From positions 1-32,493 of the forward strand of contig JADGCN010000025.1 in NCBI GenBank assembly GCA_015228975.1: DNA of 32,493 nucleotides, written 5' to 3'. This DNA is from Magnetococcales bacterium (lineage in GTDB: Bacteria > Pseudomonadota > Magnetococcia > Magnetococcales > UBA8363). The notes beneath the pieces were generated by a model, which saw only the letters and a list, made by a program, of their open reading frames with translations, ran no database searches and had not been told where the DNA came from. Every line of letters begins with the position of its first letter. Position 1 is the first letter of the stretch. A program made the position numbers and the translations under genes. Positions 8,266 through 16,806 of this stretch are shown here, piece by piece.

Positions 8266-11200
8266 ATTTTTCCTCGCTCTCGATTCGTCATCCGGTCCCG
8301 GCGATTTTGCTCTTCGTGTTGTTGACCCTGTTGGGATTGAGCGCATTCAAGTCTTTGGGGATACAAAATTTTCCCGACATTGAAGTTCCAGTGATTTCGG
8401 TTGTGACCACCTTGGAAGGGGCCGCTCCGCAACAGTTGGAAACCGAGGTGGCGCGCAAAATTGAGGATGCCGTCGCCGGTCTGGGCGAGGTGGACCATGT
8501 ACGGACCATCTTGACCGATGGCATGGTGACCGTCATGGTCGGTTTCGTCATCGACAAGGATACCGACATCGCCTTGAACGATGTGCGTAACGCCGTGGAT
8601 GCCATTCGCAGCGATCTGCCCCAGGATATCACGCCACCGATTGTTTCCAAGATGACGACCACCGGCGGGGTCCTTCTCGCTTATACCATTCGTTCCAAAA
8701 CCTTGGATGAGGTGGAACTCTCCTGGCTGGTGGACAACGACATTGCCCGCACCGTCCTGGCGATCCACGGTGTGGGGCGTTTCAGCCGCATGGGTGGGAT
8801 GGATCGGGAGATCCAGGTGGATTTGGATCCGGTGCGCATGCGCTCCTTGAATGTTACTGCGGCGGATATTTCCCGCTTGTTGCGGCAGGTGCGCTCCGAT
8901 TCCCCGGGGGGACGCGGGGATATTGGCGGCGAAATCCAGGCGGTGCGCACCCTGGCGGCACCGGAATCGTTGGATGATTTGCGTTCTTTGGATATTCCAC
9001 TCTCCGGGGGGCGCAGTATCCCGTTGGCCGATATCGCCAGTATCACCGATGGTAAGGCGGAGCCATCGAGTGTTGCCTTGTTGAACGGTGAGCGGGTGAT
9101 TGGCTTTGAAATTACCCGAACCAAGGGGTGGAGTGAGGTGACCGTGGCGCAGGCGGTCAAGAAAGTCATGAAGGAGTGGGCCGAATCCCATCCGGAGGTC
9201 ACTCTTGAAGAGGCTTATGACACTTTTTCGCCGGCATTGGATAATTTTAAAGATTCCATGGAATTGCTTTACGAGGGGGCTTTCTTGGCCATCGTCGTGG
9301 TCTGGTGGTTCCTGCGTGCCGGGCGGGCGACCCTGGTTTCTGCCGCCGCCTTGCCACTTTCCATTATTCCCGCGTTTTATTTCATGAAACTGGCCCATTT
9401 CAGCCTGGATACGCTGACCTTGCTGGCCATGGCGTTGGTCGTTGGCATTTTGGTGGATGATGCCATTGTCGAGGTGGAAAACATTGTACGCCACTTGAAA
9501 ATGGGCAAATCGCCTTATCAGGCGGCCATGGAGGCGGCGGACGAAATTGGCATGGCGGTGGTGGCCACCACCCTGACCCTGGTTGCCGTTTTTCTCCCAA
9601 CAGCGTTTATGGGGGGGATTCCGGGAAAATTTTTTCGCCCGTTTGGCATGACGGCGGTGGCGGCCATTTTGGCTTCCCTGGTGGTGGCGCGCTTGTTGAC
9701 CCCGATGATGTCCGCCTATCTATTGCGCCCCGATACCCAGGAACATAAAGAAGCATCCTGGCAAAAGATGTATACCAAAATGGTTACCGGTTGTCTGAAT
9801 CATCCGCGTCTGACGGTGCTGGCGGCCTTGCTGTTTTTCGCCGGATCCTTATCCTTGGCACCGCTCCTGCCCAGCGGTTTCGTACCGGCGGCTGACCGCA
9901 ACCAAACGTTGGTCAACCTGGAATTGCCACCGGGATCGTCGCTTGCCGATACCTTAAAAATTTCCGAGCGGGCCAGTGCCCTGGTGCGAGAAATTCCCGA
10001 AGTGGTACGCGTTTATGGTGCCGTTGGTTCCGCAGCCAATCCAGAAGGGGGGCCCTTCGGTGGCGCCGCCAGCAGCGATGTGCGCAAGGCAACTTTGGTC
10101 GTGGTTCTCAAGGCGCGCACCGAACGGGAAAAAAAACAATCCCAGGTGGAAAATGATCTTCGTGACCGCTTGCAACAGTTGCCTGGTGTTCGGGTTTCCA
10201 TCTCTTCCCAGGGACCCGGCGTCAAGTTAACCCTGGTGCTGGCCAGTAACGATGCCGCTGCTTTGAACAAGGTGGTGTCTGAGGTGGAGAAAGAGTCGCG
10301 GACACTGGAGGGGGTGGGCAACATTTACTCCAGCGCCACGTTGGAGCGTCCAGAAATACATATCGTTCCCGATTTCGCCAAGGCGGCTGATCTGGGTGTT
10401 TCGGGTGAGGCCGTTTCTTTAGCCGTGCGTATTGCCACTTCGGGTGATTTCAGGGTGCAACTGGCCAAACTCAATCTACCCGAACGGCAGGTTCCCATTC
10501 GTGTCCGCCTCAATCCAGCGGTACGCCAGGATTTGGCGACCATTCGCCAATTACCCATTGCCAGCAAAAATGGGGTGATTCCTTTGGAATCCATCGCCTC
10601 GGTGGAACTGGCCAGTGGTGCCACCAAAATTGAACGCTTTGATCGCATGCGCTTGGTGAGCATCAACATTGAGTTGGGCGATCGCGTGGTTGGCGAAGTG
10701 CTGGCAGCGGTGAATCGCCTTCCCGCCATGCAAAACCTGCCGCCGAGTGTCCATGTCCCGGCGGATGGCGAGGCGCAAAGGATGAAGGAATTGTTTACCA
10801 GTTTCGCCGGGGCCATGGCTTTGGGGGTTTTGTGTATTTATATTGTGTTGGTGTTGTTGTTCCATGATTTTTTGCAGCCCATCACCATTCTGGCTGCATT
10901 GCCGTTGTCACTGGGGGGGGCTTTCATTTCGTTGATGGTGACCCACAACTCATTCTCCATGCCGGCGGTTATCGGCATTTTGATGCTCATGGGGATCGTG
11001 ACGAAAAATTCTATTTTGTTGGTTGAGTACGCCGTCGTGGCGCGCCGGGAACGGGGTTTGGACCGCCGGGCTGCCTTGATGGATGCCTGTAGCAAGCGGG
11101 CGCGTCCCATCATCATGACCACCATTGCCATGGGGGCAGGTATGCTGCCGGTGGCTGCGGGGTTAAGTGGCGAGCCAAGTTTCCGCTCACCCATGGCCAT

Positions 11201-11342
11201 TGTCGTGATCGGTGGGTTGATCACTTCGACGTTGCTGTCGCTATTGGTGATTCCGGTTCTCTATGGCTATGTGGATGATTTCGTAATGTTCATCAAAAGA
11301 ATATTTCAACCCCGTGAGAATGCGTGCAACCCGGGATCCTGA
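8262..11342 (+). CDS. RND multidrug efflux permease (HAE-1, AcrB-like)
   Basis: The 1026-residue inner-membrane proton antiporter has the duplicated AcrB architecture: helix 1 at the N terminus, a large periplasmic loop, helices 2-6, a second periplasmic loop and helices 8-12. The proton-relay residues are present: the Asp pair D399-D400 in GILVDDAIVEVEN, and K915 in LMGIVTKNSILLVE. N-terminal FPDIEVPVISV is typical of the family. Length is normal. It is the third gene of the pump operon and overlaps the adaptor gene by four bases. Substrates cannot be assigned from sequence; the MarR partner points to small aromatic or drug-like compounds, which is inference. Confidence 0.97.
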   Translation: MNFSSLSIRHPVPAILLFVLLTLLGLSAFKSLGIQNFPDIEVPVISVVTTLEGAAPQQLETEVARKIEDAVAGLGEVDHVRTILTDGMVTVMVGFVIDKDTDIALNDVRNAVDAIRSDLPQDITPPIVSKMTTTGGVLLAYTIRSKTLDEVELSWLVDNDIARTVLAIHGVGRFSRMGGMDREIQVDLDPVRMRSLNVTAADISRLLRQVRSDSPGGRGDIGGEIQAVRTLAAPESLDDLRSLDIPLSGGRSIPLADIASITDGKAEPSSVALLNGERVIGFEITRTKGWSEVTVAQAVKKVMKEWAESHPEVTLEEAYDTFSPALDNFKDSMELLYEGAFLAIVVVWWFLRAGRATLVSAAALPLSIIPAFYFMKLAHFSLDTLTLLAMALVVGILVDDAIVEVENIVRHLKMGKSPYQAAMEAADEIGMAVVATTLTLVAVFLPTAFMGGIPGKFFRPFGMTAVAAILASLVVARLLTPMMSAYLLRPDTQEHKEASWQKMYTKMVTGCLNHPRLTVLAALLFFAGSLSLAPLLPSGFVPAADRNQTLVNLELPPGSSLADTLKISERASALVREIPEVVRVYGAVGSAANPEGGPFGGAASSDVRKATLVVVLKARTEREKKQSQVENDLRDRLQQLPGVRVSISSQGPGVKLTLVLASNDAAALNKVVSEVEKESRTLEGVGNIYSSATLERPEIHIVPDFAKAADLGVSGEAVSLAVRIATSGDFRVQLAKLNLPERQVPIRVRLNPAVRQDLATIRQLPIASKNGVIPLESIASVELASGATKIERFDRMRLVSINIELGDRVVGEVLAAVNRLPAMQNLPPSVHVPADGEAQRMKELFTSFAGAMALGVLCIYIVLVLLFHDFLQPITILAALPLSLGGAFISLMVTHNSFSMPAVIGILMLMGIVTKNSILLVEYAVVARRERGLDRRAALMDACSKRARPIIMTTIAMGAGMLPVAAGLSGEPSFRSPMAIVVIGGLITSTLLSLLVIPVLYGYVDDFVMFIKRIFQPRENACNPGS

Positions 11343-11512
11343 AATGGGTTGCCAGAAATGTGTCCGGTAGTGGATCATGGGTGGGATGACCCCGCCTCAT
11401 GGGATGATAGTGATTTGGGCAGAAGGAAATTACTGGATACGCTTATTCCCATAGTTGGAAGGGCCAGCGATGGACCAGCACAAACGAAACAAAACATATG
11501 GTAGGGATAAGG

Positions 11513-12775
11513 ATGAACAAATTCCGTAAAAATGCGGCCCTTCGCATTGCTTTTGTCAGTATACTCCTTTCATCAATTGCCAGTCCAATATCCTGGTTTG
11601 TTGCGCGGGAACATGCCGAAGAAAGTATTGTTTCCCAGGCCATCGAAGAAACGGACCGATTGTTACATCATCAGGATGCCATCAATCTTTCCGGGAAAAA
11701 TGCTGTCGATCATGCCATGCTTGCAGCCAAAACGATTGCGGGAGGCCTGTTTGATATTGCTGAAATCTATAATAAAGAGGGACTCAAGCTTGCGGAGTCC
11801 ATGACCAAAGAGGGCGTGGCCATTGAGAATCATTTGCCAAAGCATGGCAAACCCAGCTATACCACCGCATCCTATGAGAGCATGGAAGTTTTAGAAAATT
11901 CCTGGATAATGCGGGTATTTGTCCCTTTGCGCAACACTGCCAAGGATTTAAGCGAGCCGATTACTGGATATTTTGAAGGGGTTCGGGTAGTCCCTGCGTG
12001 GCAGAAAGATATGATTTTTGAGAATTCACTGATTTCTGCACTTATGATCGGTTTGGCCTCTTTGCTGTGTGGGGCATCCATCTATCCGGTGGTGATATAT
12101 CTGGCCGCGGATAACGAACGCAAAGCGCGCGAGGTGCTGGATTCGCATATTTCCATGATGGAAGCTCTCGGACGTGCGATTGCCAAAAGGGATTCGGATA
12201 CCGGAGCGCATAACTATCGGGTTGCTTGGATTGCGGCCTGCATTGCCGAGCGCATGGGCTTGACAGGTAAATCCATGCAGTCGCTCATTGCTGGAAGTTT
12301 CCTGCATGACGTGGGTAAAATCGGAATCCCCGATGCCATTCTGCTCAAACCTGATAAGTTAAATTCGGACGAAATGAATATCATGAGGACGCATGTAGAA
12401 CAGGGAATGCAGATTGTTAGTGGCATGGGCTGGTTGGATGAGGCTGGTAATGTCGTGGCGGCTCATCACGAAAAATGGGACGGAACCGGCTACCCGCACA
12501 AGCTCAAGGGGGAAGCCATTCCCCTCGCAGCGCGCATATTCGCTGTTGCCGATGTGTTCGACGCGCTGAGTTCAAAACGTCCCTATAAACAGCCTATGCA
12601 GTTTGACGTGGTGAAAGGAATTCTGGAAAAGGATACCGGGAGCCATTTCGACCCTTCGGTCATGGAGATATTCCAAACCATGGCGCACAATATCTTCTAC
12701 CGTCTGGAGAAATGCACAGAGACCGAGGCTCGTGAACTCTTGGAAGACCGTGTCCGAAAACACTTTGGTTTATAA
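11513..12775 (+). CDS. Membrane HD-GYP cyclic-di-GMP phosphodiesterase
   Basis: The 420-residue protein probably hydrolyses c-di-GMP in response to an extracytoplasmic cue. A first membrane helix (about 11-30) and a second (about 173-198) enclose a periplasmic sensor region of about 140 residues with no recognised fold. The cytoplasmic HD-GYP domain occupies about 215-395, with HDVGK at 265-269 and HHEKWDGTGYP at 318-328, so metal ligands and the GYP signature are intact. Start at 11513 is chosen because AGGG sits six bases before it; an ATG at 11498 is in frame but lacks such a site. It lies 170 bases after the efflux operon on the same strand and is likely transcribed separately. Confidence 0.93.
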   Translation: MNKFRKNAALRIAFVSILLSSIASPISWFVAREHAEESIVSQAIEETDRLLHHQDAINLSGKNAVDHAMLAAKTIAGGLFDIAEIYNKEGLKLAESMTKEGVAIENHLPKHGKPSYTTASYESMEVLENSWIMRVFVPLRNTAKDLSEPITGYFEGVRVVPAWQKDMIFENSLISALMIGLASLLCGASIYPVVIYLAADNERKAREVLDSHISMMEALGRAIAKRDSDTGAHNYRVAWIAACIAERMGLTGKSMQSLIAGSFLHDVGKIGIPDAILLKPDKLNSDEMNIMRTHVEQGMQIVSGMGWLDEAGNVVAAHHEKWDGTGYPHKLKGEAIPLAARIFAVADVFDALSSKRPYKQPMQFDVVKGILEKDTGSHFDPSVMEIFQTMAHNIFYRLEKCTETEARELLEDRVRKHFGL

Positions 12776-12908
12776 TTAGCAAGTGGCTTGACTGGTTCGG
12801 ATAGGAAGAAAAACATGTCAGTGACGGTATTTCCGGGAAGTACGATCACAAGCCATTGCAACCCGCACCTGCAAAGTTCAGATGTTTCCCCCGAGTGTTC
12901 CATTGACG

Positions 12909-13514
12909 CTATTCATCTTCTTCCACTTCTTCGTAGCCCGTGATCATGGCACGAATGTGAGCTGTAATCGGAGAACAGACGAACGCCATATAAACATGAC
13001 CGCAAAAGAAGGCCATCATGAGAAACGCGGCTGCCGTATGTATCCCTGCAACCCAAAACAGCGAGAGATAACCAGCCAATCCCCATGCCGTCCATTCGGT
13101 GAAATACATGTACAACAGGCCACTGATCCATGTAGCCGGGGAAATGATCAGTTTAAAGAACAGGTAGGCCAGTCGTTGCAAGGGGTTATGCTTGCGTAGT
13201 TTGGTCAATTTGTAGGGATGGGGCAAATGTTCGAAGATTCCCTTGGTATAATAGATCGCCACTTCGGCCAACTTCTGGGTTGTTGGAATGTATTGGCGCC
13301 AGTTGCCGGTGGTGAAGTGCCAGAATATGGCAAAAGCCCAGAGGACTATGAGTCCCCATGCCAGATGCCTGTGTAATTGAACCGATTTCTCAAAGCCCCA
13401 TAAAACATAGCTTCCGTGAATTTCAAAGCCGCTGAGCATGAGCATGACAATGAGTGCGGCCTGTGTCCAATGCCAGAAACGTTCAAAGGAGGAATAGATA
13501 AAAACTTTTTTCAC
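12909..13514 (-). CDS. Membrane cytochrome b subunit, partner of the octahaem cytochrome
   Basis: This 201-residue integral membrane protein belongs to the cytochrome b561/formate-dehydrogenase-gamma type group. Four to five hydrophobic helices carry candidate haem ligands in FERFWHWTQA, QLHRHLAWG, IFWHFTTG, and the H-to-H pair in AGIHTAAAF / FFCGHVYM. It probably passes electrons between the quinone pool and the periplasmic octahaem cytochrome encoded just upstream. The start codon is GTG at 13514, with a perfect AGGAGG five to six bases before it. That ribosome binding site is formed by the last Arg codons and stop of the octahaem gene, so the two are tightly coupled. The C terminus is acidic (EEVEEDE). 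Confidence 0.9.
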   Translation of the reverse strand: MKKVFIYSSFERFWHWTQAALIVMLMLSGFEIHGSYVLWGFEKSVQLHRHLAWGLIVLWAFAIFWHFTTGNWRQYIPTTQKLAEVAIYYTKGIFEHLPHPYKLTKLRKHNPLQRLAYLFFKLIISPATWISGLLYMYFTEWTAWGLAGYLSLFWVAGIHTAAAFLMMAFFCGHVYMAFVCSPITAHIRAMITGYEEVEEDE

Positions 13515-13516
13515 CG

Positions 13517-15097
13517 CTACCTCCTTTCCTTGACATCAAAATAGATCCGAAGTGCGGCATGACTCAAGGAGCCTATGGAAACTATTGCCACCAAAATCCA
13601 TCCCAAGGTGTCCATGAGGGGGAAACGATCTCTGCCTGGCATGTAAAATCCGGTCAGGTTGGCCAATCTGCCATTGCGGCTATGGCATTCGGTACATTTT
13701 AATGCGTCTGCGACCGGGGCAACCATATGGGCGGCTGGCCAGTACATTTTTGTCTCCACGAAATCGTACTTGCCACTGTATGAGGTATCATTAACAGATG
13801 CCATACCAGCTTTGATGGCCTTGTCCCAATTGAAGTGTTTCCAGAGCGCACTGTCGTCATCTCCCGCTGTATGCACGATCAGAAGCTTGTGTTGCACCGG
13901 ATCATAGGCTTGTTTACCTTGCATGACCTTGAATGGCCAGATGCGAGAACCGGAGTCACCATAGCTGCCCGAGATATTGTTGATTTTGAGTGGCCGTTCA
14001 TTGGCTATCGGGTCTCCGGGAAGGGTGTACTGGATCAAACCGTTGAACCAGAAATACTCTGGAACAATCTGGGACGCCCATCGAAACGTGCCCTTTTGAC
14101 TGGTATAGGTTTCATAGCCGTCGGCATCTTTTTCACTAAAAGGTTTTCCCTCTGAATTCAAGCGGGTTGCCGTCGACCAGTCCCACCAAATCTTTGTTTT
14201 CTTTCCTCCCCTGGCCAGGAATGGTATGTGACATGTTTGGCAAGCCACACGGCGTGCGTGATTATTAAGGCGTGGATGTTTGGGATGTGGGGTGAATCCG
14301 TGACAGGATTCGCAAGAGGTTCGCGTGGCATCGGTCCAACCCGGCACATCAATGCCATGCAGATCCTTGGCTTTTGGCGTGTAACGGCTACCGGCAATTT
14401 GATGCCCGATGGTGGTATGGCAGGTTGTACAATTAAAATTTAATCCGCCGGCGTGCATATGCACATCTAAGGAACGATTGGGTGAGTAGAGCGAGGAATC
14501 CATATCACCATGTTTAACACCATCGCCACCGCCACCGAAGAAATGACATTTCCCGCAGGTCTTACGTGAGGTTCGTCCTACGCTCATGGCTACTTCAGCC
14601 AGATCAAAAACTTGTCCCCCGTCTTCCGGCGATTTGTGGTATTCCCCGGTGGTATCATGACACACCAAGCAATCCACATTGCTTTCATTTGTAAAATCAT
14701 AGGCACGGGCATCAATAGGTATACCGTTTGGTTTCCAGCCATACCCCACATGGCAATCGGAACAGACAGTCCAGTTGGAATGGGGGCTTCCGCAAAAACT
14801 GTTCAAAACAGAAAGTTTCCCAAGATTTTGACCTGTTACCTTGTTACTGAAATTCCATGTCCAGTGTTTGGTTGCCATCACATGTTTGGCAGACTCGGTA
14901 TGACAGGTCAGACAGACCTTTGTAACTTGAGGTCCATTTTTAAACGGTCCTTGAAGAATGGCTAGTTTATGGTGGTCGGCAGAGGACGTGTTTCCGATTC
15001 TACCAAAAAGGTCTGGACTACCGGAATTGTCAGCCGCGCCAAAAGCGGTTCCGGTCGTCATCCACGCCAACACAATCAGCAAAAAAAACGTGCGCAT
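13517..15097 (-). CDS. Octahaem c-type cytochrome, tetrathionate reductase family
   Basis: The 526-residue exported protein has eight CXXCH haem sites at residues 62, 112, 143, 181, 223, 262, 286 and 468. The context CLTCHTESAKHVMATKHWTW and CSDCHVGYGW is characteristic of the octahaem tetrathionate reductase (Otr) family. An N-terminal signal peptide (cleavage near Ala20) exports it, and a C-terminal hydrophobic helix (about 496-518) tethers it to the membrane. The family can reduce tetrathionate and also nitrite or hydroxylamine in vitro, so the physiological substrate remains open. AAGGA seven bases before the ATG supports the start. The cytochrome b gene follows two bases after the stop. 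No maturation genes are present here. An extra Cys102 (NSFCGSPH) lies outside the haem motifs. Confidence 0.93.
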   Translation of the reverse strand: MRTFFLLIVLAWMTTGTAFGAADNSGSPDLFGRIGNTSSADHHKLAILQGPFKNGPQVTKVCLTCHTESAKHVMATKHWTWNFSNKVTGQNLGKLSVLNSFCGSPHSNWTVCSDCHVGYGWKPNGIPIDARAYDFTNESNVDCLVCHDTTGEYHKSPEDGGQVFDLAEVAMSVGRTSRKTCGKCHFFGGGGDGVKHGDMDSSLYSPNRSLDVHMHAGGLNFNCTTCHTTIGHQIAGSRYTPKAKDLHGIDVPGWTDATRTSCESCHGFTPHPKHPRLNNHARRVACQTCHIPFLARGGKKTKIWWDWSTATRLNSEGKPFSEKDADGYETYTSQKGTFRWASQIVPEYFWFNGLIQYTLPGDPIANERPLKINNISGSYGDSGSRIWPFKVMQGKQAYDPVQHKLLIVHTAGDDDSALWKHFNWDKAIKAGMASVNDTSYSGKYDFVETKMYWPAAHMVAPVADALKCTECHSRNGRLANLTGFYMPGRDRFPLMDTLGWILVAIVSIGSLSHAALRIYFDVKERR

Positions 15098-15407
15098 GAA
15101 TGGTTCCTTAACCGCTTCTGGTCGTACATCTGGGAAAGTATTTCGTTTGCACCATATTCATAAATTTTCCTGAAAAACGGTTCACAGTGACATAATAAAC
15201 TATCATTCTAGCATGCAACCGTATGATGTGGCCAGGAATCGAATGGCTGTTTCTTGCAGGGCTCCTTGATTATCAATGCCATTAACTTAGACAACAACCA
15301 CATGAAAATACTACAATGTGTCACGGTTTGGGGCTGACCAGGTTTTCGTCAGCCCCTTATTGGTGATTTGACCCGGATAGACCGATCACAGGGGTCAGCG
15401 TACACGC
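15098..15407. other. Intergenic region between octahaem cytochrome and Rpn-type gene
   Basis: About 310 bases hold no plausible gene. The part next to the cytochrome start must contain its minus-strand promoter; TATTAT on the minus strand at 15192-15197 is a possible -10 without a convincing -35. A palindrome TTGAT-T-ATCAA sits at 15266-15276; its one-base spacer does not fit the FNR box, which needs four. A strong hairpin is at 15330-15356. A second loose inverted pair (TGACCC near 15368, GGGTCA near 15392) lies just beyond the 3' end of the Rpn-type gene. Confidence 0.5.
15330..15356. repeat. Perfect 9-bp inverted repeat (hairpin), possible terminator
   Basis: GGGGCTGAC and GTCAGCCCC are separated by nine bases. 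Read on the plus strand the stem is followed by TTATT; on the minus strand, where the Rpn-type gene would need a terminator, no T run follows. It may be a weak terminator or a repeat-element arm. Confidence 0.45.
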
Positions 15408-16397
15408 TTAATTTGTAAAAACATCGTCCAACTGGGTCGCATCCAGAACGCGAAGGCCCCACTCCTCCAAAGAAGACAACTCGGCCTTGGCAATCTTTTC
15501 ACTGGCCCAGTCCGGTACAGTTCCGAAGCGATGTTGCAACAGACTGGTCAGCATGGAGGCCTTGCCCCTTTGTTCGCCCCTTTGTTCGCCCCTTTGTTCG
15601 CCCCTTTGTTCGCCAATCTGCATGCCTTTCCGCATACCGATCCGCTCGACACTTGAGATATAAGGCATTTTTTTGTTCTCCTCGAACGCAACGATTTCTA
15701 TTCGTAACATTTCATCGAGTTCTTCCGGCAGAAGCAACACCCAGTCGATAAAACGAAAAAGATCGATTACCTGCTGGCGATTGAATCCACCCAGATACAA
15801 TTTCCGTATCAATTTCCATTTCACCTGGTAACGTGCTTGCGTCTGGTGTTTGGTTTGTTTGGCGTGCAGATGGGCCAAGGTGACAATCGCAAACGGATTC
15901 GTGGATTGCTCCAACCCGGTTTCCAGGTAGTCCAACAGCTTGATTGCTGTGAACTGGTAGCTTTGTTTCGTTCCCCAAAGCTCGTAACAAAAATGTGTTG
16001 GTCTCCAGTTGACCTCCTCATCCGCCAAGATTGCCAGGCCGACTACCGGCACCCGATACAAATCATACGCCCGGTAATGATAGATATACATCCCCTCGGC
16101 GAAGTCCAATTTTCGGTTTCCCTGGATCTCAATGTGAATCAACACCCAGAGTTCATCACCATTCCGTCGCCACACCTTGACCAGTTTGTCCATGCGCCGG
16201 TCACCAACCTGAGAGTCCCGGGTGATACGGGATAACTCCTTGTCAAGAAACTCAAATCCTTGTTCCCAAGCAATGCCCTCATAGGCAACAGGCAAAAAGA
16301 ACTCCAAGAATTCCGGGAAATAGGCCTCCAGGATGTCTTTCCAGGGCACGTCAAATTCATCATTTGGACTTTTCTCGTTATTTTCTTCCAAGGCCAT
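15408..16397 (-). CDS. Rpn-family PD-(D/E)XK nuclease / putative transposase with DUF4351-like tail
   Basis: The 329-residue product matches the Rpn-type (recombination-promoting nuclease, transposase_31-like) proteins common in proteobacterial and cyanobacterial genomes. Candidate active-site residues are D70 and E90-X-Q92 in RRMDKLVKV and LIHIEIQG. The C-terminal 50 residues (SLLQHRFGTVPDWASEKIAKAELSSLEEW region) resemble DUF4351. Between them, residues 262-277 are four perfect GEQR units, encoded by a 12-bp tandem repeat. ATG at 16397 has AGGA five bases before it; an ATG two codons upstream (16403) is also possible. No partner transposase gene or clear terminal repeats are present. Whether it still nicks DNA is unknown. 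Confidence 0.85.
   Translation of the reverse strand: MALEENNEKSPNDEFDVPWKDILEAYFPEFLEFFLPVAYEGIAWEQGFEFLDKELSRITRDSQVGDRRMDKLVKVWRRNGDELWVLIHIEIQGNRKLDFAEGMYIYHYRAYDLYRVPVVGLAILADEEVNWRPTHFCYELWGTKQSYQFTAIKLLDYLETGLEQSTNPFAIVTLAHLHAKQTKHQTQARYQVKWKLIRKLYLGGFNRQQVIDLFRFIDWVLLLPEELDEMLRIEIVAFEENKKMPYISSVERIGMRKGMQIGEQRGEQRGEQRGEQRGKASMLTSLLQHRFGTVPDWASEKIAKAELSSLEEWGLRVLDATQLDDVFTN
15564..15611 (-). repeat. Fourfold 12-bp in-frame tandem repeat (GEQR)
   Basis: The unit GCCCCTTTGTTC (plus strand) occurs four times without any mismatch and encodes GEQR on the minus strand. Unit length is a multiple of three, so gain or loss of copies would keep the reading frame. Confidence 0.95.
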
Positions 16398-16806
16398 GTC
16401 CATCCTAATTGACCCGTGTGGGCCAAAACCGAAAAAAAATGTCAGTACCCTCCCAAATTTAAAACAACACCACCAAACATTTCCATCCAGAATAACCCAT
16501 GCAACCTATTGAAAGGAAGCACTCGTTGATATTACAAAACCGGGAAACGACGCGAACAAATTGTTGCCAACAAACCATTCATTATGCCTATCAAATAATC
16601 CTAATCGCCTTGTTATTAGGCACATCATCCCATTCCCTGAGACACGCTTAATGTAAAAAACATTGAATATCAGTCTATTGATGAAGATATCTCCCTTGGC
16701 ATCAAACTTGTGGTAAGCAGGTGAGGGCGATGGAATGGAAGGGGAGGGTAATCGCCAACCGCATACGCCATGAGTCCTGGCGTCCAATCCTGACAGGGAA
16801 ACCATC
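16398..16806. other. Intergenic region upstream of the Rpn-type gene and the porin
   Basis: About 400 bases separate two divergent genes. I see no convincing gene; the minus-strand open frame here lacks family resemblance and runs into the porin gene. It contains short stem-loops: CCTAAT/ATTAGG (16600-16620) and AATGT/ACATT (16650-16664). It also contains ACACGCTTAAT at 16642-16652, which repeats the 11 bases at the 3' end of the Rpn-type gene (15402-15412). Promoters for both neighbours must lie here but are not obvious. Confidence 0.5.

Noticed and set aside
8148-9494. 448-codon frame on the minus strand
   Set aside because: It is antisense to the RND pump and adaptor genes and is rich in His, Gln and Gly as expected from reading their codons backwards.
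11326-11352. GCAACCC/GGGTTGC inverted repeat as a terminator of the efflux operon
   Set aside because: It spans the stop codon, has a 13-base loop and no T run afterwards, so support is too weak.
15266-15276. TTGAT-T-ATCAA as an FNR box upstream of the octahaem cytochrome
   Set aside because: The FNR site needs a four-base spacer; here it is one base, and the site is about 170 bases from the start codon.
15564-15611. Short tandem repeat as a possible CRISPR array
   Set aside because: Units are 12 bp with no spacers and are translated as GEQR; this is a coding microsatellite.
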